The notes: a model not told the origin generated them from the letters alone. Shown: positions 34,153 through 45,802, counted from the stretch's first letter. The stretch is 64,000 nucleotides of DNA from Ruminococcus sp. (GCA_004558485.1 SFCS01000008.1:1-64000), one strand, 5' to 3'. Made by a program: numbers and translations.

Positions 34153-34959
34153 ATGAACGAAACGGACTACACGGTGCTGCGCTGGGGAATTTTCGATTCG
34201 AGCATCAAATTTCCGAGCCTTTCCACCACGCGCGGCAGAAAGCTCTCCTGCTTTGAGATCGAGCTGTTCACCGCGGACTGTGAAGGGGTTGCCTATATCG
34301 ACGAGACGCCGTATGCCATGAAAAAGGGGACGCTCATCTGCGGCAAGCCGGGGCAGGTGCGGCGCAGCCGGCTGCCGTTTCGCTGCTGCTATCTGCACCT
34401 GCACACCGACAGCGCGCCGCTGCAGGCACTTTTGTGCGAGCTGCCGGACGCGACCGTCGTCACCGACCATGACGCGCTGGCGGCGCTGTTTTATAAAATT
34501 GCCGCCTGCGGGGCGGAGTCGCTGCCGGACGCGCTGTTTCTGCGCAGCTGCACCGACCGCATCCTCTGCATGCTGCTGCGCCTTGCGGAAAAACCGAAGA
34601 CACCCGCCGCGGATGTCTCCGCGCACGCGGCGATGCTGGGGGATATACGGGAGTATATTCAGAGGCATTACGGCGAGCCGCTGCCGCTTTCGGCGCTTTC
34701 GCAGCGTGCGGCGCTGAGCCCTGTGTATTTTCATCGGCTGTTTACTGCGTGCTACGGTATCACACCCGCGCAATATACGCTGACGGTGCGTCTCAACGCC
34801 GCGAAGCAGCAGCTGCTGGCGGGAGACGACACGGTGGCGGACATCGCGCAGGCGTGCGGGTTTTCCTCTCAGTCGTATTTTAACTATAAATTCAAAGAGC
34901 AGGTCGGCATGTCGCCGCTGCAATATCGCAAAAAAATGCTCAGCAAGATCGACCTTTAA
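34153..34959 (+). CDS. AraC-family transcriptional regulator
   Basis: 268 residues. The N-terminal sensor is a small cupin-like fold lacking the usual histidine cluster (SCFEIELFTADCEG, then KGTLICGKPGQ). The C-terminal AraC/XylS domain has two helix-turn-helix units (LPLSALSQRAALSPVYFHRLF, then VADIAQACGFSSQSYFNYKFKE) and the GMSPLQYRK tail. It is divergent from the GH16 operon and next to the 21-bp repeat, so it is probably that operon's activator. Only GGGGGTGG precedes the start. The orphan ABC ATPase follows after 34 bp and might be co-transcribed. Confidence 0.9.
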   Translation: MNETDYTVLRWGIFDSSIKFPSLSTTRGRKLSCFEIELFTADCEGVAYIDETPYAMKKGTLICGKPGQVRRSRLPFRCCYLHLHTDSAPLQALLCELPDATVVTDHDALAALFYKIAACGAESLPDALFLRSCTDRILCMLLRLAEKPKTPAADVSAHAAMLGDIREYIQRHYGEPLPLSALSQRAALSPVYFHRLFTACYGITPAQYTLTVRLNAAKQQLLAGDDTVADIAQACGFSSQSYFNYKFKEQVGMSPLQYRKKMLSKIDL

Positions 34960-34993
34960 GCGGGCATACTACCCCAAAGAAGGGGGCATTGCC

Positions 34994-35668
34994 ATGCAGG
35001 TGATCGAGCTTTGCAACATATGCAAGTATTACGGTGCGGGCGAGACGCAGGTGCGCGCACTGGACGGCGTGTCGCTGTCGGTGGAGGCGGGCGAATTTTT
35101 GGCGATAGTGGGGCGCTCCGGTTCGGGAAAATCCACGCTCATGAATGTGCTCGGCTGTCTCGATGTGCCGACGGCGGGGGAATACCGCTTAGAGGGACGG
35201 TCGGTGTTTTCGCTGTCGCAGGGGGCGCTTTCCGCCATCCGCAATCGGTATATCGGGTTCATTTTTCAGCGCTTTTTTCTGCTGCCGACGCTGACGGCGC
35301 TGGAAAATGTGGAATTGCCGCTCATCTATGCCGGTGTCGGCAAGCAGAAGCGGCGGGAGATGGCGCGGGCGATGCTGGAGCGGGTCGGGCTTTTCGATCG
35401 GCTTTCCCATTATCCTGCGCAGATGTCCGGCGGGCAGCAGCAGCGGGTCGCCATTGCGCGCGCGGCGGTGGGTCGCCCCGCCGTTTTGCTCGCCGACGAG
35501 CCGACGGGCAACCTCGATGCCGCCTCGGGCGAGGCAGTCATGTCGCTGCTCAAAGAGCTGCATGCGGGCGGCACAACGCTGCTGCTTATCACCCATGACA
35601 GAGCGGTTGCCGCCGCTGCCGAACGGCGGGTGGAGATGCGGGCGGGGAAGCTGCAAAAAAGCGAGTGA
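34994..35668 (+). CDS. ABC transporter ATP-binding protein (LolD/MacB type), orphan
   Basis: 224-residue ATPase of the type-VII ABC group. Walker A is GRSGSGKST, signature MSGGQQQRVA, Walker B VLLADEPTGNLD, and the switch His is in ITHDR. Such proteins normally pair with an adjacent MacB/FtsX-like permease that works as a mechanotransmitter, but neither neighbour is one: an AraC gene lies upstream and gdhA, with its own promoter, downstream. It may energise a permease encoded elsewhere, or be the survivor of a lost operon. A GAAGGGGG ribosome site precedes the ATG. Confidence 0.88.
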   Translation: MQVIELCNICKYYGAGETQVRALDGVSLSVEAGEFLAIVGRSGSGKSTLMNVLGCLDVPTAGEYRLEGRSVFSLSQGALSAIRNRYIGFIFQRFFLLPTLTALENVELPLIYAGVGKQKRREMARAMLERVGLFDRLSHYPAQMSGGQQQRVAIARAAVGRPAVLLADEPTGNLDAASGEAVMSLLKELHAGGTTLLLITHDRAVAAAAERRVEMRAGKLQKSE

Positions 35669-35685
35669 AAAACCATCAAAAATCG

Positions 35686-35714
35686 TTGACAAACGCACGC
35701 AAAGCGTGTATGCT
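35686..35714 (+). promoter_or_regulatory. Promoter of gdhA
   Basis: TTGACA (35686-35691), 17 bp, TATGCT (35709-35714), only 18 bp after the ABC ATPase stop. The leader of about 70 nt contains a small TCGGT/ACCGA hairpin before GGAG and the ATG at 35791. Confidence 0.75.
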
Positions 35715-35790
35715 AAAAAGGTGGTTTCAAACCGAAAAATTGCAAAATGTCGGTGAAAAACCGATAATTTCTATGGATGGAGTGGTTTTT

Positions 35791-37137
35791 ATGAACTTTA
35801 AGAATGTCTATCTTGCCGATTTGATGGAAAAAGTCAAAAAGCGCAACCCGGGTGAGCCGGAGTTTCATCAGGCGGTCGAGGAAGTGCTCGAGTCGCTCGA
35901 GCCGGTGATCGAAAAGCATCCGGAATACATCGAAAAAGGCGTCATCGACAGCATCGTCGAGCCGGAGCGCATCATCAAGTTCCGCGTGCCGTGGGTGGAC
36001 GACAACGGCAAGGTGCAGGTGAACCGCGGCTTCCGCATCCAGTTCAACAGCGCCATCGGCCCCTACAAGGGCGGTCTGCGTTTCCATCCGTCCGTTTATG
36101 AAGGCATCATCAAGTTTTTGGGCTTTGAGCAGATCTTCAAAAACTCGCTGACGGGGCTGCCCATCGGCGGCGGTAAGGGCGGCAGCGACTTTGATCCCAA
36201 GGGCAAGTCCGACATGGAGGTCATGCGTTTCTGCCAGAGCTTCATGACCGAGCTTTCCAAGCACATCGGCGCGGACACCGATGTGCCCGCGGGCGACATC
36301 GGCGTCGGCGGCAGAGAGATCGGCTATCTGTTCGGTCAGTATAAGCGCCTGCGCAATGAATACACCGGCGTGCTCACCGGCAAGGGTATTCCGTTCGGCG
36401 GCTCGCTGGCGCGCACCGAGGCGACCGGCTTCGGTCTGTGCTATTTCACCGACGCGATGCTCAAGGACAACGGTTCTTCCTTTGCGGGCAAGACGGTCGT
36501 CATTTCCGGCTCGGGCAATGTCGCCATCTATGCCAATCAGAAGGCGACCGAGCTCGGCGCGAAGGTGGTCGCCATGTCCGACTCCAACGGCTATATCTAT
36601 GACAAGAACGGCGTGGATCTCGCCTGCGTAAAGCAGCTCAAGGAGGTCGAGCGCAAGCGCATCAAGGAATATGTCGTGACGCATCCCGAGGCGGAATACC
36701 ATGAGGGCTGCTCCGGCATCTGGGGCGTGAAGTGCGACATCGCGCTGCCCTGTGCAACGCAGAACGAGATCGACGAGGCATCCGCCGAGAAGCTCGTGAA
36801 GAACGGCTGCAAGGTGGTCGCGGAGGGCGCGAACATGCCGTCCACGCCGGAGGCCATCCATGTGTTCCAAAAGAACGGCCTGCTGTTTGCCCCCGCCAAG
36901 GCTGCCAACGCCGGCGGCGTGGCGACCTCTGCTCTCGAAATGAGCCAGAACTCCATGCGTCTTTCCTGGAGCTTTGAGGAAGTCGACGCCAAGCTGCACG
37001 ACATTATGGTGAACATTTACCATAACGCCGCTGCCGCTGCCGAGGAATACGGCATGAAGGGCAACCTCGTTGCCGGTGCGAACATTGCCGGCTTCCTGAA
37101 GGTTGCCAACGCCATGCTGGCGCAGGGTGTGGTTTGA
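35791..37137 (+). CDS. gdhA: Glutamate dehydrogenase (NADP-type)
   Basis: 448-residue hexameric-type enzyme that makes glutamate from 2-oxoglutarate and ammonium. The substrate and catalytic region is FNSAIGPYKGGLRFHP (85-100), with catalytic Lys129 in GGGKGGSDFDPKGKS. The Rossmann motif is in VVISGSGNVAIYA. Length and motifs match the 447-residue E. coli NADP enzyme closely. The frame extends to 35665, but the promoter at 35686-35714 and GGAG before 35791 fix the start. It provides ammonium assimilation. Confidence 0.95.
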   Translation: MNFKNVYLADLMEKVKKRNPGEPEFHQAVEEVLESLEPVIEKHPEYIEKGVIDSIVEPERIIKFRVPWVDDNGKVQVNRGFRIQFNSAIGPYKGGLRFHPSVYEGIIKFLGFEQIFKNSLTGLPIGGGKGGSDFDPKGKSDMEVMRFCQSFMTELSKHIGADTDVPAGDIGVGGREIGYLFGQYKRLRNEYTGVLTGKGIPFGGSLARTEATGFGLCYFTDAMLKDNGSSFAGKTVVISGSGNVAIYANQKATELGAKVVAMSDSNGYIYDKNGVDLACVKQLKEVERKRIKEYVVTHPEAEYHEGCSGIWGVKCDIALPCATQNEIDEASAEKLVKNGCKVVAEGANMPSTPEAIHVFQKNGLLFAPAKAANAGGVATSALEMSQNSMRLSWSFEEVDAKLHDIMVNIYHNAAAAAEEYGMKGNLVAGANIAGFLKVANAMLAQGVV

Positions 37138-37146
37138 GAAAACCCC

Positions 37147-37175
37147 TTGACTTTCGCTTTGAAGTGTGCTACACT
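37147..37175 (+). promoter_or_regulatory. Promoter of the T-box-tyrS unit
   Basis: TTGACT (37147-37152), 17 bp, TACACT (37170-37175), starting 10 bp after the gdhA stop. Transcription should begin near 37182. Confidence 0.75.
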
Positions 37176-37181
37176 CCGATT

Positions 37182-37453
37182 ACAGTGATGACGGAGACAC
37201 AGTAGGGCGTGCGCCGCCTGCAAAGAGAGCATCCGGTTCGGTGTGAGGATGCGAGGAGCGCCGTTTCGAATTACCCTCCCGAGCTGCCCTCCGAACCGCT
37301 TTTGCGCAGTAGGAACGGTCGGGTGCGCCCGTTACAGCGACAGCGTGTTGTCTGACACGCGCAAAGGGTGTTGCCGCGAGGCGACGCCGAACAGAGGTGG
37401 TACCGCGAACAGCCTTTTCGCCCTCTGTCCCCAAAAGGGACAGAGGGCTTTTT
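37182..37453 (+). ncRNA. Tyrosine T-box leader (riboswitch)
   Basis: A leader of about 270 nt contains the conserved T-box core AGGTGGTACCGCG (37395-37407), whose TGGT bulge pairs with the tRNA acceptor end ACCA, fitting tRNA-Tyr. A UAC triplet in GAATTACCC near 37270 is the likely Tyr specifier. The terminator is a 12-bp GC-rich stem (37420-37431 with 37437-37448) followed by TTTTT. Uncharged tRNA-Tyr would stabilise the antiterminator and turn on tyrS. Confidence 0.92.
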
Positions 37454-37476
37454 GATGATGGGAGGAAATGAAAAAA

Positions 37477-38700
37477 ATGGGAATTTATGAGGAATTGCAG
37501 GAGCGCGGACTGATTGCGCAGGTGACAGATGAGCCGGAAATCAGAGAGCTTATCAACAACGGCGGCGCACGGTTTTATATCGGCTTTGACCCGACGGCGG
37601 ACTCACTGCATGTCGGGCATTTCATGGCGCTGTGCCTCATGCGCCGTCTGCAGCAGGCGGGCAACAAGCCGGTCGTGCTGATTGGCGGCGGCACGGGGTA
37701 TATCGGCGATCCGTCCGGCCGGTCGGATCTGCGCGCGGTCATGACGCCGGAGACCATCCGGCACAACTGCGATTGCTTCAAAAAGCAGATGGAGCGCTTC
37801 ATCACCTTCGGTGAGGACGCGGCAATCATGGTCAACAACGCCGACTGGCTTTTGCAGCTCAACTATGTGGAGCTGCTGCGTGAGGTGGGTGCCTGTTTCT
37901 CGGTCAACAATATGCTGCGCGCCGAGTGCTATAAGCAGCGCATGGAAAAGGGACTGAGCTTTCTCGAGTTCAACTATATGATCATGCAGTCCTATGACTT
38001 CTGGTATCTGCATCAGCACTACGGCTGCAACATGCAGTTCGGCGGCGACGACCAGTGGTCGAATATGCTGGGCGGCACGGAGCTCATCCGCAAAAAAAGC
38101 GGTGACGACGCCTATGCCATGACCATCACCCTGCTCATGAACAGCGAGGGCAAGAAGATGGGCAAGACCGCAAACGGCGCGGTGTGGCTCGATCCGAACA
38201 AGACGACGCCGTTTGAATTTTATCAGTATTGGCGTAATGTGGATGACGCCGATGTGATGAAGTGCATCCGCATGCTGACCTTTATCCCGATGGACGAGAT
38301 CCGCGCGATGGACAAGTGGGATGACAGTCGCATCAACGAGAAAAAGGAAATTTTAGCCTTCGAGCTGACGGCGCTCGTGCACGGCAAGGAGGAGGCGGAC
38401 AAGGCAAGAGCGACCTCCCGTTCGCTGTTCTCCGGTGTGGGCGACGACGAAAACATGCCGACAACGGCGCTCACGGCGGATAAGCTCACCGACGGCAGCA
38501 TCGGAATCCTCGACCTTATGGTCGCCTGCGCGCTTGCGGCAAGCAAGGGCGAGGCAAGACGGTTGGTGCAGCAGGGCGGCGTGACGCTCGACGGCGAAAA
38601 GGTCACCGACATCGCGCTCACCGTTTCCGCCGAGCAGCTCAAGGCGGGCGTCAAGCTTCGCAAGGGCAAAAAGGTGTTCCACAAGGCGACGCTGGCGTAA
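37477..38700 (+). CDS. tyrS: Tyrosyl-tRNA synthetase
   Basis: 407-residue class I synthetase that charges tRNA-Tyr. The HIGH signature is HVGH (45-48), the KMSKS loop is KKMGKT, and GFDPTADSLH and GGDDQWSNM are tyrosine/ATP-site motifs. A C-terminal S4-like RNA-binding domain (VQQGGVTLDGEKV) is present, as in the bacterial TyrS type. GGGAGG lies 11 bp before the ATG at 37477 but only 2 bp before an ATG at 37468, so the later start is preferred. It is regulated by the T-box leader. Confidence 0.96.
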   Translation: MGIYEELQERGLIAQVTDEPEIRELINNGGARFYIGFDPTADSLHVGHFMALCLMRRLQQAGNKPVVLIGGGTGYIGDPSGRSDLRAVMTPETIRHNCDCFKKQMERFITFGEDAAIMVNNADWLLQLNYVELLREVGACFSVNNMLRAECYKQRMEKGLSFLEFNYMIMQSYDFWYLHQHYGCNMQFGGDDQWSNMLGGTELIRKKSGDDAYAMTITLLMNSEGKKMGKTANGAVWLDPNKTTPFEFYQYWRNVDDADVMKCIRMLTFIPMDEIRAMDKWDDSRINEKKEILAFELTALVHGKEEADKARATSRSLFSGVGDDENMPTTALTADKLTDGSIGILDLMVACALAASKGEARRLVQQGGVTLDGEKVTDIALTVSAEQLKAGVKLRKGKKVFHKATLA

Positions 38701-38715
38701 ACCAAGGATTTCCGA

Positions 38716-38743
38716 AAAAAGCAGGGCCTTGGCCCTGCTTTTT
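38716..38743 (+). terminator. Terminator of tyrS
   Basis: AAAAAGCAGGGCC/GGCCCTGCTTTTT inverted repeat followed by T residues, 16 bp after the tyrS stop. Confidence 0.88.
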
Positions 38744-38755
38744 ACATTTCATTCA

Positions 38756-38784
38756 TTGCACAGCGGCAAGTTTTATGATACAAT
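38756..38784 (+). promoter_or_regulatory. Promoter left in front of a decayed gene
   Basis: TTGCAC (38756-38761), 17 bp, TACAAT (38779-38784). It points into the relic at 38826-39029. Confidence 0.6.
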
Positions 38785-38825
38785 ACGGATAATCAACATA
38801 TAATTATACAGTTAGTACTAAGGAA

Positions 38826-39029
38826 GTGAGCAGTATCAGAAACATCGGACTTTTTTGAAAACACGCGGTCACAGGCGACGGAAAAAATGCGGGAGGCGAC
38901 GGCATCGACTCCAACGGTCCTCTGACCGTTTCGGGCGACACCCCGCCGTCCAAGCCCGACAGCGGCAGCAAAAACGGCAGCAAAACCGCTGACGCTGCGA
39001 CCGCCGCGACCGGTTCTGAAGCGATATAA
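38826..39029 (+). pseudogene. Relic of a DUF4353-type carbohydrate-binding protein
   Basis: From a GTG at 38826 (after AAGGA) the frame reads ten codons to TGA at 38856, then stays open in the same frame to TAA at 39027. The second part encodes GGDGIDSNGPLTVSG and a Ser/Lys/Ala-rich tail ending TGSEAI. The GGDGIDSNG-type repeat is typical of secreted DUF4353 (carbohydrate-binding) proteins. The bulk of the gene, including any signal peptide, is missing. Together with the promoter upstream this looks like a gene collapsed by internal deletion. The rest of the 365-bp gap between tyrS and ybaK holds only terminators. Confidence 0.6.
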
Positions 39030-39033
39030 AAAG

Positions 39034-39060
39034 CAGCGCAGCCTTTTTGAGGCTGCGCTG
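39034..39060 (-). terminator. Terminator of the P-ATPase-comM-uvrC-ybaK operon
   Basis: Perfect 10-bp stem CAGCGCAGCC/GGCTGCGCTG (39034-39043 with 39051-39060), followed on the minus strand by CTTTTT, 5 bp after the ybaK stop. Confidence 0.85.
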
Positions 39061-39065
39061 TTCCT

Positions 39066-39536
39066 TCAGTGTATAATCGGGGCGAAGTCCGCGCCGATGA
39101 AGGCGGCGAGGACGGTGGGGTCAATTTCCATCTGCAAGCCGATCCTGCCGCCGCTGACGAAGATGGCGGGAAGTGACTTTGCGGTTTCGTCGATGACGGT
39201 CAAAAACGGTTTTTTCATGCCGACGGGACTGCACCCGCCGCGGATATAGCCCGTCACCTTGTTGATGTCCTTGACGGCGATCATTTCGACCGCCTTTTCG
39301 CCGACTGCTTTGGCGGCGGCCTTGAGGTCAAGCTCCGCCGCGACCGGTATTACAAAAACAAAGTGCGTGCTTTTGCCCTTGGTGACAAGCGTTTTGTAGA
39401 CGCGCTCCTCCGGCTGCCCCAATTTGCGGGCGACGGAGATGCCGTCAATGCCTTCGTCGGGGCTGTAGGTGTGCAGCACATACGCAATTTTCGCGCGATC
39501 CAGCATGCGCATGGCGTTTGTCTTTACTTCAGCCAT
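39066..39536 (-). CDS. ybaK: Cys-tRNA(Pro)/Cys-tRNA(Cys) deacylase
   Basis: 156-residue YbaK/EbsC-family trans-editing protein that hydrolyses Cys wrongly attached to tRNA-Pro. Family motifs: the Lys in VYKTLVTKG, VIPVAAELDLKAAAKAV, GYIRGGCSPVGMKK and the late FVSGGRIGLQMEI. It overlaps the uvrC stop by 8 bp and is the last gene of the operon. Confidence 0.92.
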   Translation of the reverse strand: MAEVKTNAMRMLDRAKIAYVLHTYSPDEGIDGISVARKLGQPEERVYKTLVTKGKSTHFVFVIPVAAELDLKAAAKAVGEKAVEMIAVKDINKVTGYIRGGCSPVGMKKPFLTVIDETAKSLPAIFVSGGRIGLQMEIDPTVLAAFIGADFAPIIH

Positions 39537-41376
39537 TGTCTGTCTCCTTTCCGAAATACCGCACGATCGCCTCGGCGGCGGGGCGGGTGACCCCCTTCAC
39601 CAACAGCAGCTCCTCGACCGTCGCGTCAGACACCGCCTTGACCGAGCCGAACTGCCTGAGCAGCGCGCGGGCGCGCTCCTTGCCGACGCCGGGGATCTTT
39701 TGCAGCGTGACCGACACCATGCTCTCACTGCGCTTTTTGCGGTGGAAGGTGATGGCAAAACGGTGCACCTCCTCCTGGATGTCCGAGAGCAGGGAAAAGA
39801 CCGTGCGTTTCGCGGCGATGGCAATTTCGCCGCCGTCGGCGGATACGGCGCGGGTGCGGTGCTTGTCGTCCTTGACAAGACCGAAAACGGGGATGCCCAG
39901 CCCGAAGCTGTCGATGAGCGGCTTCACCGCCGTCACATGCTCGCTGCCGCCGTCCAGCAGGATGAGATCCGGCTTTTTGCCGAACCCGCTGTCGTGCTGC
40001 GGGCTTTTTTCATATTCCGTCAGGCGTCTTTCGAGCACCTCCCGCATGGCGGCATAGTCGTCGGCGCGGGCAGCCTCCCTGACCGTGAAACGCCGATAGG
40101 CACTCTTAAAAGGTCTTCCGTTTTTGAACACCACCATGCCGGCGACCGCAGCGTCACCTGCGGTGTGGGAAATGTCATAGCATTCGATATACAGGGGCGG
40201 TGCGTCCAGCGCAAGCAGCGTTTGCAGCTCGGTGAGCGCCGTGTTTTGCCTGCCGGTCATGCCGACCTTGTGGGCGATGCGCTCGGCGGCGTTGTCACGG
40301 CACATGGCGACAAGCCGCGCCTGTTCACCGATCTGCGGCTGCACAAGATGCACGCGCCTTTTGCGCTTTTCGGACAAAAATTGCTCCAACAGCGCGGCGT
40401 CCTCAATGTCGCCGTCCAGTGTGACCTGCGGCGGGATGCGGTCGCGCATTGTGTAATACTGCTGCAAAAACTCCGCTCGGGCGGCGGGCAGGTTTTCCTG
40501 TTCATCCATCAAAAAGTATTCCTGCTCCCGCAGCGCGCCGTCTGCAAAACGGAACACCTGAAAGCAGCTTTTTCCCGACCCTGTCGCAACGGCGATGACA
40601 TCCTGCTCGGCAACGGCGGACATGACCACCTTTTGCTTTTCGCCCATGCGGCGAATGGCGGTGATGCGGTCGCGCAGGCGCGCCGCTTTTTCAAATTCCA
40701 GCGCCTCGGCTGCCTCCTCCATGCGGGCTGTGAGTGCTTGCAGCGTGCTTTTGCTGCCCTTTTGCAGCAGCTCGACCGCTCCCTCCACTCGCTCGGCGTA
40801 GGCAGCGGCGGAAACCTTGCCGCTGCACGGCGCACAGCAGCGGTGGATGTGCGCATTGAGGCAGGGGCGCACCGTTTGCCTGCCCTGCACAAAGCTGTGC
40901 CCGCAGGTGGCAAGTCCGAAAACGGCGGACGCCTCGTCCACCGCCTGCTTGATGTCATAGCCGCTCATATACGGTCCGATGTACCGTGCGCCGTCGTCCG
41001 CCGTCTGCTTTGCCTCGGAAATGCGGGAAAACGGCGGCGGAGAGATGCGGATATAGTGATAGCCCTTGTCGTCCTTCAGAAGGATGTTATACTTCGGGCG
41101 GTGCTGCTTGATGAGCGAACACTCCAGCACCAACGCCTCAAATTCGCTGTTCACCACGATATAGGTGAAGGCCGCCACATGCGCTACCATCTGCCGCACC
41201 TTCTCGGTGTGGTTCGTTTCCGAGCCGAAATACTGGCTCACGCGGTTTTTGAGCGCCTTGGCTTTGCCGATGTAGATGATCTCGCCGTCGGCATTTTTCA
41301 TGATATACACACCCGGCTGCAGCGGCAGGGTCATCGCCTTTTTGCGCAGCGCGGCAATTCTTTCGTTATCGTTCAT
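39529..41376 (-). CDS. uvrC: Excinuclease ABC subunit C
   Basis: 615-residue nucleotide-excision-repair nuclease. The N-terminal GIY-YIG domain shows PGVYIMKNADGEIIYIGKAK. The central UVR motif (about 200-235) binds UvrB. The UvrC homology/RNase H-like endonuclease region has ECYDISHTAG and LILLDGG. Two helix-hairpin-helix motifs end the protein (IPGVGKERARALL, then VKGVTRPAAEAI). The start at 41376 lies 4 bp after the comM stop; the longer frame enters comM and is discarded. Confidence 0.95.
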   Translation of the reverse strand: MNDNERIAALRKKAMTLPLQPGVYIMKNADGEIIYIGKAKALKNRVSQYFGSETNHTEKVRQMVAHVAAFTYIVVNSEFEALVLECSLIKQHRPKYNILLKDDKGYHYIRISPPPFSRISEAKQTADDGARYIGPYMSGYDIKQAVDEASAVFGLATCGHSFVQGRQTVRPCLNAHIHRCCAPCSGKVSAAAYAERVEGAVELLQKGSKSTLQALTARMEEAAEALEFEKAARLRDRITAIRRMGEKQKVVMSAVAEQDVIAVATGSGKSCFQVFRFADGALREQEYFLMDEQENLPAARAEFLQQYYTMRDRIPPQVTLDGDIEDAALLEQFLSEKRKRRVHLVQPQIGEQARLVAMCRDNAAERIAHKVGMTGRQNTALTELQTLLALDAPPLYIECYDISHTAGDAAVAGMVVFKNGRPFKSAYRRFTVREAARADDYAAMREVLERRLTEYEKSPQHDSGFGKKPDLILLDGGSEHVTAVKPLIDSFGLGIPVFGLVKDDKHRTRAVSADGGEIAIAAKRTVFSLLSDIQEEVHRFAITFHRKKRSESMVSVTLQKIPGVGKERARALLRQFGSVKAVSDATVEELLLVKGVTRPAAEAIVRYFGKETDNG

Positions 41377-41380
41377 AGCG

Positions 41381-42910
41381 TCACCGTGTCTGCCAATACT
41401 TGCGGTCGAGGCTGCGATACTGGATAGCCTCCGCCACATGCGCGACCTCCAGCGTTTCGCTGCCGGCAAGGTCGGCAATGGTGCGCGCCACCTTCAGCAG
41501 GCGGTCATAGGCGCGGGCAGACAGCCCCATGCGCTCAAACGCACCGGCAAGCATCGTTTTGGCAGCGTCGGACAGAGGGCACATTTCCTGCAGCTTTCCT
41601 GTCGGAATGGTCGCGTTGGAGACGATATTCGTCCCCGCAAAGCGCGCCCGTTGCACCGCGCGGGCGGCGTTGACGCGCGCCTTGATGGCGGCGGAGCTTT
41701 CCGCTTTTTCGCCGGAGGAAAGATGTGCAAACTCCACCGGCGGCACCTCGATGTGCAGATCGACGCGGTCGAGCAGCGGGCCGGAGACCTTGTTCATATA
41801 CCGCGTCGCTGCAGCGGCAGTGCAGGTGCATGCCCTGGTCGGATGCCCATAGTAGCCGCAGGGACAGGGGTTCATGGCGGCAACCAGCATGAAGCTGCAG
41901 GGATAGGTCAGCGACGCGCTGACGCGGGAAATGGTGACCTTGCCGTCCTCGAGCGGCTGGCGCAGACATTCCATCGTCTGACGGGAAAACTCCGGCAGCT
42001 CGTCCAAAAACAGGACGCCGCCGTGCGCCAGCGAGATCTCGCCGGGATGCGGCACGACACCGCCGCCGGCAAGTCCCTGCGGGGAAATGTTATGATGCGG
42101 CGCACGGAACGGGCGGCGGTGCAGCAGCCCCGCACCGCCCGGCAGCGTTCCGGCGACCGAATGGATCTTCGTGATCTCGAGCGCCTCCTCCTGCGTCAGA
42201 TCCGGCAGGATGGAGGGAAGGCGCTTGGCAAGCATGCTTTTGCCCGATCCGGGCGGGCCGATGAGCAGCACATTGTGCGACCCCGCGGCGGCGATCTCCA
42301 TCGCCCGTCTTGCCGTCTCCTGTCCCATCACCTCGCAAAAGTCGGGCAGCGGCGGCTCGTTTTTGTCGTCATTCGCATGCGGCACGACAACGGGGAGCGG
42401 CAGATTGCCGCAAAGGTGCAGCATCAGCGCATCCACATCCGGCGGCGCAAAAACGGAAATACCGCCGACGACCGCCGCCTCCTCGGCGTTTTCCGCCGGC
42501 ACATACAGCTCCTTCATGCCCGCATCACGGGCGGCGATTGCCATCGGCAGCACGCCGCGCACCGGACGGATCGCGCCCGCAAGCGACAATTCGCCGATGA
42601 ACGCTTTTCCTTCAAGGGAGACCTTGAGCTGTCCCGACGCCTGCAAAATGGCGAGCAGCAGCGGCAGATCATACACCGAGCCTTCCTTTTTCACATCGGC
42701 GGGTGCAAGATTGACGGTGATGCGGCTGACGGGATAGGTGAACCCCGTGTTTTTGATAACGGCGCGCACGCGGTCACGGGACTCCCGCACCGCGGCATCC
42801 GGCAGACCGACCAGTTCAAACGAGGGCAGCCCCTGGGAAATGTCCGCCTCGGTGGTGACGGGGAAGCCGTCGATGCCGAAAAGCCCGAGGCTTTGGACGC
42901 TGGCAAACAT
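41381..42910 (-). CDS. comM: YifB/ComM-family Mg-chelatase-like AAA ATPase
   Basis: 509 residues. An N-terminal ChlI-type domain (GLPSFELVGLPDAAVRESRDR) is followed by an AAA core with Walker A GPPGSGKS (about 215-222), Walker B LFLDELPEF and a sensor region in AAMNPCPCGYYG, with a zinc-like Cys cluster (CPCGYYGHPTRACTCT). The C-terminal domain follows. In naturally transformable bacteria ComM is a hexameric branch-migration helicase for integrating DNA. It lies between the P-ATPase (5-bp gap) and uvrC, consistent with a DNA-processing role. Confidence 0.93.
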   Translation of the reverse strand: MFASVQSLGLFGIDGFPVTTEADISQGLPSFELVGLPDAAVRESRDRVRAVIKNTGFTYPVSRITVNLAPADVKKEGSVYDLPLLLAILQASGQLKVSLEGKAFIGELSLAGAIRPVRGVLPMAIAARDAGMKELYVPAENAEEAAVVGGISVFAPPDVDALMLHLCGNLPLPVVVPHANDDKNEPPLPDFCEVMGQETARRAMEIAAAGSHNVLLIGPPGSGKSMLAKRLPSILPDLTQEEALEITKIHSVAGTLPGGAGLLHRRPFRAPHHNISPQGLAGGGVVPHPGEISLAHGGVLFLDELPEFSRQTMECLRQPLEDGKVTISRVSASLTYPCSFMLVAAMNPCPCGYYGHPTRACTCTAAAATRYMNKVSGPLLDRVDLHIEVPPVEFAHLSSGEKAESSAAIKARVNAARAVQRARFAGTNIVSNATIPTGKLQEMCPLSDAAKTMLAGAFERMGLSARAYDRLLKVARTIADLAGSETLEVAHVAEAIQYRSLDRKYWQTR

Positions 42911-42915
42911 GACGA

Positions 42916-45753
<2,838 letters not shown>

Positions 45754-45802
45754 AAAACTCCCCATTTCGGTTTGAGAATAGATTTGAAAACAGATATATT
45801 AT

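Noticed and set aside
37195..37455. Small frames of 70 and 84 codons across the tyrS leader
   Set aside because: The region is explained by the T-box RNA; neither frame has a ribosome site or domain.
38804..39124. 106-codon minus-strand frame over the tyrS-ybaK gap
   Set aside because: It overlaps the start region of no gene but runs through two terminators and the ybaK 3' end. It has no ribosome site, and the plus-strand DUF4353 relic explains the coding bias better.
39469..41427. 652-codon open frame on the plus strand
   Set aside because: Antisense shadow of uvrC and ybaK, both certain genes.
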